Source: Rhodobacteraceae bacterium UBA6273 (lineage in GTDB: Bacteria > Pseudomonadota > Alphaproteobacteria > Rhodobacterales > Rhodobacteraceae). From it: 43,939 bases of DNA. The notes under the pieces are model-generated. The model saw only the letters and a program-made list of their open reading frames with translations. It searched no databases and was not told where the DNA came from. Below, piece by piece: positions 25,631 through 33,585 of the stretch. The translations under genes and the position numbers were made by a program. How positions within the stretch are numbered: the stretch's first letter is position 1; each line of letters starts with the position of its first letter. Location of the stretch: assembly GCA_002440625.1 (NCBI GenBank), contig DJUV01000161.1, forward strand, positions 1 through 43,939, given 5' to 3'.

Positions 25631-25706
25631 GTCGGCAGCCTATATTGTGACGGCGCTTTCAACCAGCGAAATGAACCCATAGCGCCGCAGCTTTGTCAGC
25701 GCCACT

Positions 25707-25735
25707 ATGTCCAATAAGTTTGCATTATCGGACAT
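25707..25735. other. Candidate tyrosine-recombinase core site
   Basis: Two 11-bp arms, ATGTCCAATAA and TTATCGGACAT, are inverted with one mismatch and separated by the 7-bp spacer GTTTGCA. This is the architecture of a tyrosine-recombinase crossover site: two binding arms around a 6-8 bp overlap. It lies 9 nt upstream of a tyrosine recombinase gene, a common place for the cognate site. It could equally be an operator for that gene. No accessory sites are obvious. Confidence 0.55.
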
Positions 25736-25744
25736 GAAGAGGTT

Positions 25745-26872
25745 ATGCTCCGCGACATGACCGAAACGCCCGAGAAATTGCCTTCAGAACAGCCAAAAAG
25801 CCTCGATCACCATGAACGGGACGACAGCGCTCATCCGGAGCGCGAGAAGATCACCCTGCCCTCCCATATCACGGGCTCAGGCACACTCGACCGCCTTGTG
25901 GAAACTGCCCGCGACTATGCGCGGCAGGCGGCGTCGGAAAACACGCTCAAGGCCTATGCCAAGGACTGGGCGCACTTCGCCCGCTGGTGCCGGATGCGCG
26001 GCGCCGATCCTCTGCCCGCGTCGCCTCAGCTGATCGGGCTCTATATCGCCGATCTGGCAGCGCCGGGAGGCAAGGCCTTGTCGCAAGTGGCGTCCCAACC
26101 CCTCTCGGTCTCCTCAATAGAGCGGCGGCTGTCCGGCCTGACATGGGGCTATGCGCAGCGCGGAGAGCGGCTGGACCGCAAGGACCGCCACATTGCCAGC
26201 GTCCTGGCTGGCATACGCCGCAAGCACGCACGGCCACCGGTCCAGAAAGAAGCGATCCTGCCTGAAGACCTGCGCGACATGCTGGCCACCCTGCCCCACG
26301 ATCTGCGCGGCCTGCGCGACCGGGCGATCCTGCTGATAGGCTTTGCTGGTGGCCTGCGTCGGTCCGAAATTGTCAGTCTCGACCACGGCAAGGATGACTC
26401 GCCTGACTCCGGCGGCTGGGTCGAGATCTTGGAGGACGGCGTGCTCCTCACGCTGCGCGGCAAGACCGGTTGGCGCGAGGTCGAAATCGCCCGCGGCTCA
26501 TCCGATCAGACCTGCCCGGTCCATGCCCTGACGCAGTGGCTGCATTACGCAAGGATCGACTTCGGCCCGATCTTCGTCGCCACGTCGCGCAACGGCCTGA
26601 AAGCTACGAGCGAGCGGTTGTCGGACAAGCACGTCGCCCGGCTGATCAAGTCCTGCGCCCGCGAGGCCGGGCTACGCCCTGATCTGCCTGAAGCCGAGCG
26701 CGTGCGGCTGTTCTCGGGCCATTCCCTGCGCGCAGGCCTTGCCAGCAGCGCGGAAGTTGATGAGCGCTACGTTCAGAAGCAGCTTGGTCATGCCAGCGCA
26801 GAGATGACCCGCCGATACCAGCGACGCCGCGACAGGTTCCGGGTGAACCTGACCAAGGCCGCAGGCCTGTAA
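25745..26872 (+). CDS. Tyrosine recombinase (phage-integrase family)
   Basis: A 375-aa site-specific recombinase. A SAM-like N-terminal core-binding domain (SENTLKAYAKDWAHFARWCRMRG) precedes the catalytic domain with R205 (GGLRRSEI), H326-x-x-R329 (GHSLRAG), H349 (LGHAS) and the nucleophile Y358 (RRYQRRRDR). The full R-H-R-H-Y set indicates an active enzyme. ATG 25745 or 25757 could be the start; GAAGAGG lies upstream and fits neither perfectly. It is typical of plasmid-borne XerD-like enzymes that resolve dimers or move gene blocks, and the inverted-repeat site just upstream is its likely substrate. Confidence 0.88.
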   Translation: MLRDMTETPEKLPSEQPKSLDHHERDDSAHPEREKITLPSHITGSGTLDRLVETARDYARQAASENTLKAYAKDWAHFARWCRMRGADPLPASPQLIGLYIADLAAPGGKALSQVASQPLSVSSIERRLSGLTWGYAQRGERLDRKDRHIASVLAGIRRKHARPPVQKEAILPEDLRDMLATLPHDLRGLRDRAILLIGFAGGLRRSEIVSLDHGKDDSPDSGGWVEILEDGVLLTLRGKTGWREVEIARGSSDQTCPVHALTQWLHYARIDFGPIFVATSRNGLKATSERLSDKHVARLIKSCAREAGLRPDLPEAERVRLFSGHSLRAGLASSAEVDERYVQKQLGHASAEMTRRYQRRRDRFRVNLTKAAGL

Positions 26873-27072
26873 GCCCCCTGCCCTTCCGTCGAGCCTTTGC
26901 TGAAATGCCAAGCTCCAACCAGACCGCTCAGGTTTCAGCTAATCGCTTCAATTGAAATCGGGAACCAAACGCGACAACCACAGGTCGCCTTCGGATGCCT
27001 GTTCGACCTCCTCCGCATCAGTGACTAGGACGTCGGATTCATCATACATTGCAGGGGTTATAGGCTTCATAT

Positions 27073-27096
27073 ATGCAAAATACGGCTATTTTGCAT
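27073..27096. repeat. Perfect 10-bp inverted repeat (stem-loop)
   Basis: ATGCAAAATA and TATTTTGCAT form perfect inverted arms around CGGC. The right arm overlaps the start of the 27-bp direct repeat copy at 27088-27114. There is no U-tract immediately after it on either strand, so a protein or recombinase site is more likely than a terminator. Confidence 0.6.
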
Positions 27097-27114
27097 TTTA
27101 CCCAAGGGTTTTAT
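27088..27114 (+). repeat. 27-bp imperfect direct repeat, copy 1
   Basis: The unit ATTTTGCA-NN-TTACCCAAG-N-GTTTT-N-T is shared with 33739-33765 in the same orientation; only the N positions differ (4 differences in 27 by eye). The copies lie just outside the metabolic module at 27.3-33.6 kb. Confidence 0.6.
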
Positions 27115-27326
27115 CAGAGCGCCCTGTACACCTTATTTAGCACGCGCGCGCGATGGTCTGCGAGAACTCTCTGATCGCGCTCTGCGTATGGAAACCAAGG
27201 GCTTTCTGATGAACAGCGCCACAGAGAGCGCCCTTGCATTCATTTTCAAACGGTGGATTGAAGGAAGACTCAATTGCAAAGTTTTATCGTTATATATCAC
27301 ATATCTACAGCACTTTCAACCTTGCT

Positions 27327-28382
27327 CTAGTTTTCCATTTCGTTGATCAGTCGTTCCGATGCTTCCAGCGCACCTTCCAGATATCCACCATGGCCGCGGG
27401 CGGTCTCAGTCGAGCCAAAGTGAAGGCACCCGTCCCAAAGGCGCGTCAGATCAGGCGGAAGCCCAAATGCGGGATGCCCGCCGGGCCCTGTTCTGTCACG
27501 CACGGTGGCAACCGTCGGGACATGCGCCCAATCGATCATTTCGGCCGCTAGCGGCTTACTAAGGGCAGCACCGAACATATCGTGCAACTGCAGGATGGCA
27601 TGGGTGACCGTCTCTGCGCGATGCTGGGCCCTTATCTCCGGAGGCCACCCCACAAAACCGAACAGCGCATAGGGGCCTTCGGCAGGTGGCGAGGCATCGT
27701 GAATTTCTACCAGAGGGCCTTTCTGGCTGATTGCATCGCCGGAAAATCCGGCCTCACGCCAGTAGGGGCGGTCGTAAACTGCAACAAATTTGGCCTGTCC
27801 CGCCATCCATGTCGGGATCGCAAGCGCGGCTTTCACCGCACCTTGGGGAAGCGCCGGTGTGAAGCTGATCGTTTCGGCGGCAATGCGCGGCGGCAGGGCG
27901 AGGACAACGCGCTTGGCGTCAATCTGCCCTTTTGCGGATGTGGCAAGGATGCGCTCCCCTGTCCAGTGCAGTGAAGTCACAGCCGCGCCGGCCATCACCC
28001 TTTCGGCGGGCAACGCGCCCTGCAGCGCTGCCACCAGCTGTACCAATCCACCGGCCACACGCAATGACCCCTCCATTGAGGCATAACCGCGGTTGCGGTA
28101 GACGGCACCGCCGCTGTCCTGAAACAAGCGTTCCCCATGGCTGAACTGCTCAAACACCTGAAGGCCAAAGCGGCGCATCAGCGCTTCCATCCGATATTGT
28201 CCCGGCCAAAACCAGGCAGGGCCGACATCAAAACGCGCGCCCGCAAGCATTGGCGATTGTATTCTGCCGCCAAATACATCCTGCGCTTCAGCCAGCAGCC
28301 AATCCTGTCCGCGCGCTTGAAGGTGATCCGCAAGCGACAACCCCGCCAGCCCACCACCTATGATCAGGACATCGGTCTTCAT
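27327..28382 (-). CDS. FAD-dependent amine-oxidase-like oxidoreductase
   Basis: A 351-aa flavoprotein. The N-terminal Rossmann motif is intact (VLIIGGGLAGLSLADHLQARG, then an acidic E before DVFGGRIQSP, where the GGR motif of flavin amine oxidases is seen). The C-terminus has the FAD-binding LHFGSTETARGHGGYLEGALEASERL. It is shorter than typical monoamine oxidases (about 450 aa). The start ATG at 28382 shares one base with the SDR stop (TGATG), showing coupling. It is the last gene of a five-gene operon. It probably oxidises an amine or a related C-N/C-H bond; the substrate is unknown. Confidence 0.83.
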   Translation of the reverse strand: MKTDVLIIGGGLAGLSLADHLQARGQDWLLAEAQDVFGGRIQSPMLAGARFDVGPAWFWPGQYRMEALMRRFGLQVFEQFSHGERLFQDSGGAVYRNRGYASMEGSLRVAGGLVQLVAALQGALPAERVMAGAAVTSLHWTGERILATSAKGQIDAKRVVLALPPRIAAETISFTPALPQGAVKAALAIPTWMAGQAKFVAVYDRPYWREAGFSGDAISQKGPLVEIHDASPPAEGPYALFGFVGWPPEIRAQHRAETVTHAILQLHDMFGAALSKPLAAEMIDWAHVPTVATVRDRTGPGGHPAFGLPPDLTRLWDGCLHFGSTETARGHGGYLEGALEASERLINEMEN

Positions 28383-29056
28383 CAAAACGACTCCCCCATC
28401 GGGCGCAAGTCCATCTCGAAGGTCCAGGCAGATCTAGGCTGTTCAGCCAGTGTCAGGTAGGCCTGTGCTACATCATCCAAGGCCATCATGGTTTCGGTCG
28501 GGCGGGCATGCAGGGCACGGCTGGCTGCGGTATCAAGGATCCCGTCCAGCACCACATGCGCCACATGAACTCCCTTGGGCCCATACTCGCGTGCCAAGGA
28601 TTGGGTCAAAGATCGCAGACCGGCTTTGGCCGACGCAAAGGCGCTAAACCGCGCCCCGCCCCGCAAGGATGCGGTCGCACCCGACACGAGGAAGGCACCC
28701 CGCCCCTCAGCCGCCATAGCCGGGATGACGGCATGCCCCAGATGAAACGCCGAAAGGACGATGTCACGCCAGACCTGTTCAAAGTCGCTGGCTTGCGTGC
28801 TCTCGAATGGTGCGATTTGCAAACGCGCCGCGTTGTGAATGACAAGCCGGGGCGCACCATGGCGCCCAATCAGCCCGGCAATCGTTTCGCACACCGCCAA
28901 GGGATCGCACAGATCAAGCGGCAGGATCCGCGGATCCGCCCCGGATGTCCGGGACAAGCCGAAGGCTTCAAATCCAGCCTCTTTCAGATGTTGCAGCAGA
29001 TGCGCCCCGAGACCGGGGCCGCACCCTGCAATCAAGGCTAGCGGAGGTCGGGTCAT
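28382..29056 (-). CDS. Short-chain dehydrogenase/reductase, Tyr-less variant
   Basis: A 224-aa SDR with a dinucleotide motif GCGPGLG (residues 11-17), HNAA (74-77, in place of NNAG), catalytic Ser region VSGATAS and KxxxY-type helix. The usual catalytic tyrosine is phenylalanine: F140-A-S-A-K144. Relatives with FASAK and the following GPKGVHVAHVVLDG segment form a known divergent subgroup, so this is a subfamily trait rather than a mutation in this strain. Activity as a normal oxidoreductase is doubtful. The start at 29056 makes an ATGA overlap with the cupin gene. Confidence 0.82.
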   Translation of the reverse strand: MTRPPLALIAGCGPGLGAHLLQHLKEAGFEAFGLSRTSGADPRILPLDLCDPLAVCETIAGLIGRHGAPRLVIHNAARLQIAPFESTQASDFEQVWRDIVLSAFHLGHAVIPAMAAEGRGAFLVSGATASLRGGARFSAFASAKAGLRSLTQSLAREYGPKGVHVAHVVLDGILDTAASRALHARPTETMMALDDVAQAYLTLAEQPRSAWTFEMDLRPMGESF

Positions 29057-29730
29057 GGCCGCGGGGCCTTTGGCGTTTGGGCAAGGTGGCCCGACTTGAT
29101 CCATAGCCTTGCGCCATCTTTACCGGCCAAAGCATTGGATACATGCCCGGCAGGCAAGCGCAGCCAGTCGTTCGGGCCGAACTCTTCGCCTGCCTCAGTA
29201 AATCCGCCTGCCACGACGAACACCTCCATCCCTTGGTGACCCGCCAGCTGAACCTTGGTATCCGGCTGCCAAAGCTCGATCCGCACTCGTTCATGCGAAT
29301 CTTCGTACAGCGCGATCTGCTCGACACCATCGCAGTCGGTGGCAGTTGGTTGTCGGTCGGTACTCGGGATCACGACCTGCGTCCGGTCTGACGGATCGAA
29401 CTGCCAAAGCTTCACAAGGATCGTGGCACCGTTGTCCGCCCGTGGCGTGTGGCGCGACCCCGGAGGATTACGCACATAGGTGCCAATCGGAAAGTCGCCG
29501 TGTTCATCCTGAAACACGCCATCCAGCACCAGATACTCCTCTCCGCCTGTGTGAACATGCGCCGAGAACCGGCTGTGCGGGGCGTATCGTACAACGGTCG
29601 TGGCGCGGGCCACTTCGCCTCCGATCCGGTCCAGCATGCGCCTGTCCACACCCGGCATTGGTGAGGGTACCCATGGTGCGTCAGCCGCATGGACAGCAAC
29701 GCGCAGAAAAAAGTCTGCATTCACGTTCAT
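29053..29730 (-). CDS. ChrR-type cupin-domain protein
   Basis: A 225-aa protein with two cupin-like halves. The first has the metal-binding pattern HVHTGGEEYLVLDGVFQDEHGDFPIGTYVRNPPGSRHTP, very like the ChrR anti-sigma cupin domain, which binds zinc and senses singlet oxygen or peroxides. The second half (QLAGHQGMEVFVVAGGFTEAGEEFG) looks degenerate in metal ligands. No anti-sigma N-terminal domain or sigma factor is present, so an enzymatic or sensor role separate from ChrR is possible. It lies 16 nt behind the MBL gene in the same operon. Confidence 0.8.
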   Translation of the reverse strand: MNVNADFFLRVAVHAADAPWVPSPMPGVDRRMLDRIGGEVARATTVVRYAPHSRFSAHVHTGGEEYLVLDGVFQDEHGDFPIGTYVRNPPGSRHTPRADNGATILVKLWQFDPSDRTQVVIPSTDRQPTATDCDGVEQIALYEDSHERVRIELWQPDTKVQLAGHQGMEVFVVAGGFTEAGEEFGPNDWLRLPAGHVSNALAGKDGARLWIKSGHLAQTPKAPRP

Positions 29731-29746
29731 TCTTTTGCTCCTAGCA

Positions 29747-30736
29747 TCAAAGCGAAATCTTCATGCCAACGGCCATCGGTACGACCTTTAAGCCAAAGCT
29801 GCGTTCGAGTGCATTTGTAGCGCGCCATCCGGTGCAATGTCCGGGCAGGATCAGGTCGATATCGAAGCCACCAAGATCAATAACCGTCTGCTCAATGATC
29901 TTCTCGTTTGCACCGGACAGGTGATACCCACCCATAAGCGCATGGATCGGCACATCAGGAAAGTTGCTCTGCGCCGCGTTCATGACATTCACTACGCCGG
30001 CATGAGAGCATGCCGTAAACACGACCACGCCCTTGCCTGCGATATTCACAGCAAGAAACCTTTCGTCCATGATCAGCGGATCATCTTCCCAATCCGCGCC
30101 GTCCAGTGTGCGACGCATATGGCCCGGAAAGCCGCCTTCATAGGCCGTGGTGCGGGGGATTTCGGCAGAAACATAGAACATGTCATCCAGCGCCCAAACC
30201 GGCTTTTTCGTCTGGTGTGGTTCGGCACCCAAACGCAACAGTTCGACGGGGGATGGAATCTCCCTTATCGGCATCAGTTGTCCGCCGCTCAAGGGCAGGG
30301 CACGCTGGCGGAACATGTCGGGATGCAGATAGATCGGCAGCAAGCCCCCGGGCCGGTCCTTGCGGATCAACCTGATGGCTTCGGGCAGACCTCCTGCGTG
30401 ATCCCAGTGGCCGTGCGACAGGGTGATGGCGTCGATCTCGCCAAAGTCCGCACCCAACCTGCTGCCATTGTATTCCACGGCAAAGTCAACCGGCCCGGCA
30501 TCAAACAGCATCGTGTGCTGCTGCTCACCGCGCCAGGCACGCACGATCAGGGCCAGACCATGATTGGCACAACATTGGCACGAACCTGAAAGCTGCTCCA
30601 TCCCGGCCTCTTTCAGGTTCTGCCACTCGTTCACAAAGTTTGCCGGAACCGTGGAAAGGCTGTCGGTCTTGTTGTCGATCAGGACCAGAACCTCGATCCG
30701 ATCCACCGGTGCGGGCATGTTTGAGGGAGAGGGCAT
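29747..30736 (-). CDS. Metallo-beta-lactamase-fold hydrolase
   Basis: A 329-aa MBL-fold protein with the dinuclear metal motif LSHGHWDHAGG, followed by CSHAGVVN and a late histidine in LPGHCTGWRA, which resembles the 7,8-dihydropterin-synthase-like/YycJ branch. An early SCQCCANHGLALIV segment supplies the conserved turn after strand 1. The start at 30736 has GAAGGA upstream. It is co-transcribed with the DJ-1-like gene 60 nt upstream and the cupin gene downstream. Likely a soluble hydrolase of a small ester, lactone or thioester. Confidence 0.83.
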   Translation of the reverse strand: MPSPSNMPAPVDRIEVLVLIDNKTDSLSTVPANFVNEWQNLKEAGMEQLSGSCQCCANHGLALIVRAWRGEQQHTMLFDAGPVDFAVEYNGSRLGADFGEIDAITLSHGHWDHAGGLPEAIRLIRKDRPGGLLPIYLHPDMFRQRALPLSGGQLMPIREIPSPVELLRLGAEPHQTKKPVWALDDMFYVSAEIPRTTAYEGGFPGHMRRTLDGADWEDDPLIMDERFLAVNIAGKGVVVFTACSHAGVVNVMNAAQSNFPDVPIHALMGGYHLSGANEKIIEQTVIDLGGFDIDLILPGHCTGWRATNALERSFGLKVVPMAVGMKISL

Positions 30737-30796
30737 TCCTGTGATCCTTCAAGAGAAAAGCCCGGCGCAAGATTTCCTTGCGCCGGAGGTCACTCG

Positions 30797-31504
30797 TTAA
30801 GCGGCACTCGCAAGGACATCGCGCAGCGATTCCGCCAGCGGCGGGGCCGAGGCGGGGCTTTGTCCGGTCATCAGCGCACCGTCGACAACGACGTTGGCTT
30901 CCCAGTTGGTGTTGCCAACGTAAACCGCACCCCGGCGTTTCAGCTCATCCTCCAGCGAGAAGAGAAGGTGATGGAGGAGTTCGATCTCGGTGTCTTCGTC
31001 GTTCTTGAAGCCGGTCAGGCGCAGCCCATCGACCAGATACCGGCCGTCCGTCAGCTTCACATCGCGCAGAATTGCGGGGGCATGGCAGACCATTGCCACC
31101 GGCCGGTCGGATTCGTAAAACTCGCGGATCAGCTTGACGACATGGCTGTCCGAGGCAAGGTCCCACAGAAGGCCATAGCCGCCCGGGAAGAACACGGCGT
31201 CGAAGGTGCTGTGGTCAATCTCGCGCAGCTTGCGGGTGTGGGTTGCCGCGAACATTGCAACTGGGTCGTTAAAGAACCGTTCCGTGTGTTCGGTGGTGAA
31301 CGGCGCCTTCATGCTGAGCAGGTCGATGGGGGCGGCCCCACCGTTGGGCGAGGCGAAGACCACCTCAAACCCAGCTTCGGTCAGGATGTAATAGGGCGCG
31401 GCCAGTTCGGTGAACCAGGTCCCGGTCTGCTTGCCGCTGATCCCCATCTCATCGACCGATGACATGACCAGAAGAACGCGCTTCTGCTTGTTGCCGGTTT
31501 TCAT
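30797..31504 (-). CDS. DJ-1/PfpI type 1 glutamine amidotransferase-like protein
   Basis: A 235-aa DJ-1/PfpI protein with the nucleophile elbow MVCHAPAIL (Cys) and the upstream FFPGGYG glycine loop that usually holds the partner acid (Glu in EMGISGKQTG at the N-terminus). Hsp31-like proteins of this form remove glyoxal or methylglyoxal adducts or act as stress chaperones. The start has AAGGA upstream. It is the first gene of the five-gene operon, immediately behind the paired TetR operators, so it is the gene under direct TetR control. Electrophile or aldehyde stress is the likely inducer (inference). Confidence 0.85.
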   Translation of the reverse strand: MKTGNKQKRVLLVMSSVDEMGISGKQTGTWFTELAAPYYILTEAGFEVVFASPNGGAAPIDLLSMKAPFTTEHTERFFNDPVAMFAATHTRKLREIDHSTFDAVFFPGGYGLLWDLASDSHVVKLIREFYESDRPVAMVCHAPAILRDVKLTDGRYLVDGLRLTGFKNDEDTEIELLHHLLFSLEDELKRRGAVYVGNTNWEANVVVDGALMTGQSPASAPPLAESLRDVLASAA

Positions 31505-31529
31505 CTTTTTTCCTTTCGCAATGGTGATT

Positions 31530-31547
31530 CTATCAACTGATAGATAG
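31530..31547. promoter_or_regulatory. Candidate TetR operator, copy 1
   Basis: The 18-mer CTATCAACTGATAGATAG contains the perfect palindrome CTATCA-AC-TGATAG. It is the exact reverse complement of the 18-mer at 31585-31602. It lies 26 nt upstream of the DJ-1-like gene's ATG and so would cover its promoter. Confidence 0.75.
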
Positions 31548-31584
31548 GCATCTTGCTATGACTTGCGCCCACCGGCGTCAAGCG

Positions 31585-31602
31585 CTATCTATCAGTTGAT
31601 AG
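31585..31602. promoter_or_regulatory. Candidate TetR operator, copy 2
   Basis: CTATCTATCAGTTGATAG, the exact inverted copy of the 31530 site, 10 nt upstream of the tetR-like ATG. The two copies are 55 bp apart, about five helical turns, so bound dimers would face the same side of the DNA and could repress both divergent transcripts. Confidence 0.75.
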
Positions 31603-31612
31603 GCGAGGTGTA

Positions 31613-32173
31613 ATGACCAACGAACCAACCATGCGTTGCAAGATCCTGCTGGCAGCCGAACGGCGGGTACGCGCATCCGGCTTTGCCGAGATGAGCTTTC
31701 GGGATGTCGCCACGGATGTGGGCGTCAAAAGTGCAAGTGTGCACTACCATTTCCCGACCAAGGCCAATCTTGGGGTGGCCATCGTGGCCGCATATACCAA
31801 GCGATTTTCACAGGCACTGGACAGCATCGACACGTCAGACCCGTTGATCGCGTTCGACGCCTATGCCGCTTTGTATGATTTGGCGCTGGTGGTGGATGAA
31901 GCCATCTGCCTGTGCGCCATCATGGGGGCGGAATCCATCGGGCTGCCGCAACCGGTCAACGACCAGACCCGCGCCTTCTTTCAGATGAACCTGACCTGGC
32001 TGGAACGGCTGTTCGAAGCCCATTCCGGAACGCCGAAGCCAAGCCTCGCGCGGCTGGTGGTCACGGCACTCGAAGGCGCGATCATCGTGGCGTCGAACGC
32101 GCAGGACCGCAGCATCCTTGCCGATGTCACGGCAGAGTTGCGCCAGATGATTGCGCAGCGCATCAAGGGCTAA
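31613..32173 (+). CDS. TetR/AcrR family repressor
   Basis: A 186-aa TetR-type regulator. The N-terminal helix-turn-helix is clear (SFRDVATDVGVKSASVHYHFPTKANLGVAI), with the YHF-x-TK signature. The C-terminal ligand domain is helical and includes CLCAIMGAESIG, whose cysteines could sense electrophiles. It diverges from the DJ-1-led operon over two 18-bp operators and is presumably autoregulated. GAGG precedes ATG 31613. Its end overlaps the convergent LysR gene by 11 bp. Confidence 0.9.
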   Translation: MTNEPTMRCKILLAAERRVRASGFAEMSFRDVATDVGVKSASVHYHFPTKANLGVAIVAAYTKRFSQALDSIDTSDPLIAFDAYAALYDLALVVDEAICLCAIMGAESIGLPQPVNDQTRAFFQMNLTWLERLFEAHSGTPKPSLARLVVTALEGAIIVASNAQDRSILADVTAELRQMIAQRIKG

Positions 32174-33086
32174 GGCCAGCCACGAGGGCCGGGGCAACAT
32201 CGCGCAAATAGACCGCCAGTGCGGTGACATCCGCCATGGGTTCCGGAGCGCCGCGCCACAGGCTTTGATACCGGATGCGCACCGGGCTACCGTCTGCCGC
32301 ACGGATTCTTGGCAGCCCTTCAGCCCCGCTGGCCAGCTTTGACTGCGGCAGGATCGCCGAGCCGATGCCAAGTTCGGCCCACTCCTGAAGCACGCTGTAA
32401 CTCATCGCCTGCCCCGAATACTCGCGCAGGCTCAGCCGCAGCTGGCCAAACAGAGCGCGGGTGGTGCGCGTCAGCCCGCAGGCGTCCGGCACCATGACAA
32501 AAGTCTCGCCTGCGATCTCTTTCAGGGTCACCTCTGACTGCTGAAAATACCGCCCGCGTGACTGACTTCCCGGCACAAAGACCAATGCTTCATCATGGAA
32601 GAAGGCGGACTGGTGATGCATAGACAGCACCGCCGTTGGATCGGCAGGACCAAGCACAAAGTCCAACTGTCCCTGATCCAGCAGGCGGACCATTTCAAAC
32701 AGGTTCAGTTCACGAAAGATGATCTCGACATCCGAGTTAGCGCGCCGGAAAGGTTCGATCGCAAGGTCAGCCAGCTTGACCCCGATCAGCGGCGACACGC
32801 CTAACCGGATCATTCGCGCCGTCGGGTTTGCAAGGCTTTTTGCTCGCGCAACCAAGGCCGCTTGGGCATTCAGAAGATCGCAAATGTCAGGCAGCAGTTG
32901 CTGGCCGATTTCCGTCAATCGCACCGTCCGGGTCGTCCGCTCGAACAGCTTGTGGCCCAGATCCAGTTCAAGCTGGGCAATGGCATTCGACAAGGTGGGC
33001 TGCGTAATATGGCACTGCTCCGCCGCCCGGACGAAGGACCCGAGTTCCGCCAAAGCTTGCGCATATTTCAACTGTTGCAGATTCAC
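32163..33086 (-). CDS. LysR family transcriptional regulator
   Basis: A 307-aa LysR-type regulator with the N-terminal winged helix (GSFVRAAEQCHITQPTLSNAIAQLELDLGHKLFERT) and a periplasmic-binding-like effector domain. The sequence resembles the OxyR/CysB-like group in its LGVSPLIG and VLGPADPT segments, but the effector is unknown. The start is GTG, with CGGAG upstream. It diverges from the small secreted protein gene at 33220 across 133 nt, the usual arrangement for a LysR regulator and its target. Confidence 0.88.
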   Translation of the reverse strand: MNLQQLKYAQALAELGSFVRAAEQCHITQPTLSNAIAQLELDLGHKLFERTTRTVRLTEIGQQLLPDICDLLNAQAALVARAKSLANPTARMIRLGVSPLIGVKLADLAIEPFRRANSDVEIIFRELNLFEMVRLLDQGQLDFVLGPADPTAVLSMHHQSAFFHDEALVFVPGSQSRGRYFQQSEVTLKEIAGETFVMVPDACGLTRTTRALFGQLRLSLREYSGQAMSYSVLQEWAELGIGSAILPQSKLASGAEGLPRIRAADGSPVRIRYQSLWRGAPEPMADVTALAVYLRDVAPALVAGLSP

Positions 33087-33219
33087 GGGCTGCGGCTCCG
33101 ACGTTCCATTTCATAGCTAAAGACTATTAGTAGAATTGTAAAATAGAATTTTCGTATCATTCATCCAAACGATATAACCTTCTCAGGCACCCAACCCTGG
33201 GGCCCGATAGGAGAAAACC

Positions 33220-33585
33220 ATGAAACTGCATACATCCCTGCGTTCGGTCGCCATGGCCGCCGCACTTGTCCTTGGAGCGATGACCACCATGTCCCACGCC
33301 GAAACTGCCTTCCTCGAAATCACCATCAAGGTGGCCCCCGAAAACCGCGCCGCAGCCGGCGCCGTGTATGAGAAATACAAGCAACCGTTCCTTGACGATG
33401 TGCCGGGCACCATCTCGAAGGCCCTTCTGATCCGCGACGAGGACGTGCAGGTCCTGCATGGCTTTGACACTGTTGCTGATGCGCAAGCCTATCTGAGCAG
33501 CGACATCTTCACCAACGACGTCGTGCGCGAACTGGGCCCACTGTTGCAGGGCGATCCCGAAATCCGGATCTATTCGGCGAACTGA
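33220..33585 (+). CDS. Small secreted protein, possible dimeric alpha/beta-barrel (ABM-like)
   Basis: A 121-aa protein with a typical Sec signal peptide: basic MKLHTSLRS, hydrophobic AMAAALVLGAMTTM and the cleavage box SHA-ET. The mature part, about 95 aa, has a beta-alpha-beta-beta pattern (AFLEITIKVAPENRAAAGAVYEKY..., LLIRDEDVQVLHGFDT, AYLSSDIF) that resembles antibiotic-biosynthesis-monooxygenase-like ferredoxin folds, but no catalytic residue is identified. AGGAG lies 6 nt upstream. It is probably controlled by the divergent LysR gene. Confidence 0.7.
   Translation: MKLHTSLRSVAMAAALVLGAMTTMSHAETAFLEITIKVAPENRAAAGAVYEKYKQPFLDDVPGTISKALLIRDEDVQVLHGFDTVADAQAYLSSDIFTNDVVRELGPLLQGDPEIRIYSAN

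Larger units (their letters stand above)
26873..27326. other. Intergenic stretch with decayed sequence and repeats
   Basis: About 450 nt without a convincing gene. Its composition becomes clearly AT-rich from about 27050. It contains a weak minus-strand reading frame at 26948-27049 encoding 33 residues (MYDESDVLVTDAEEVEQASE..., ending LVPDFN) with no ribosome binding site, which looks like the tail of a lost gene; a 10-bp stem-loop at 27073-27096; and one copy of a 27-bp repeat at 27088-27114. No promoter is assigned. Confidence 0.5.

Noticed and set aside
26948..27049. Minus-strand 33-aa reading frame
   Set aside because: Residues look protein-like but there is no ribosome binding site and the frame is very short; described in the intergenic entry as a probable remnant.
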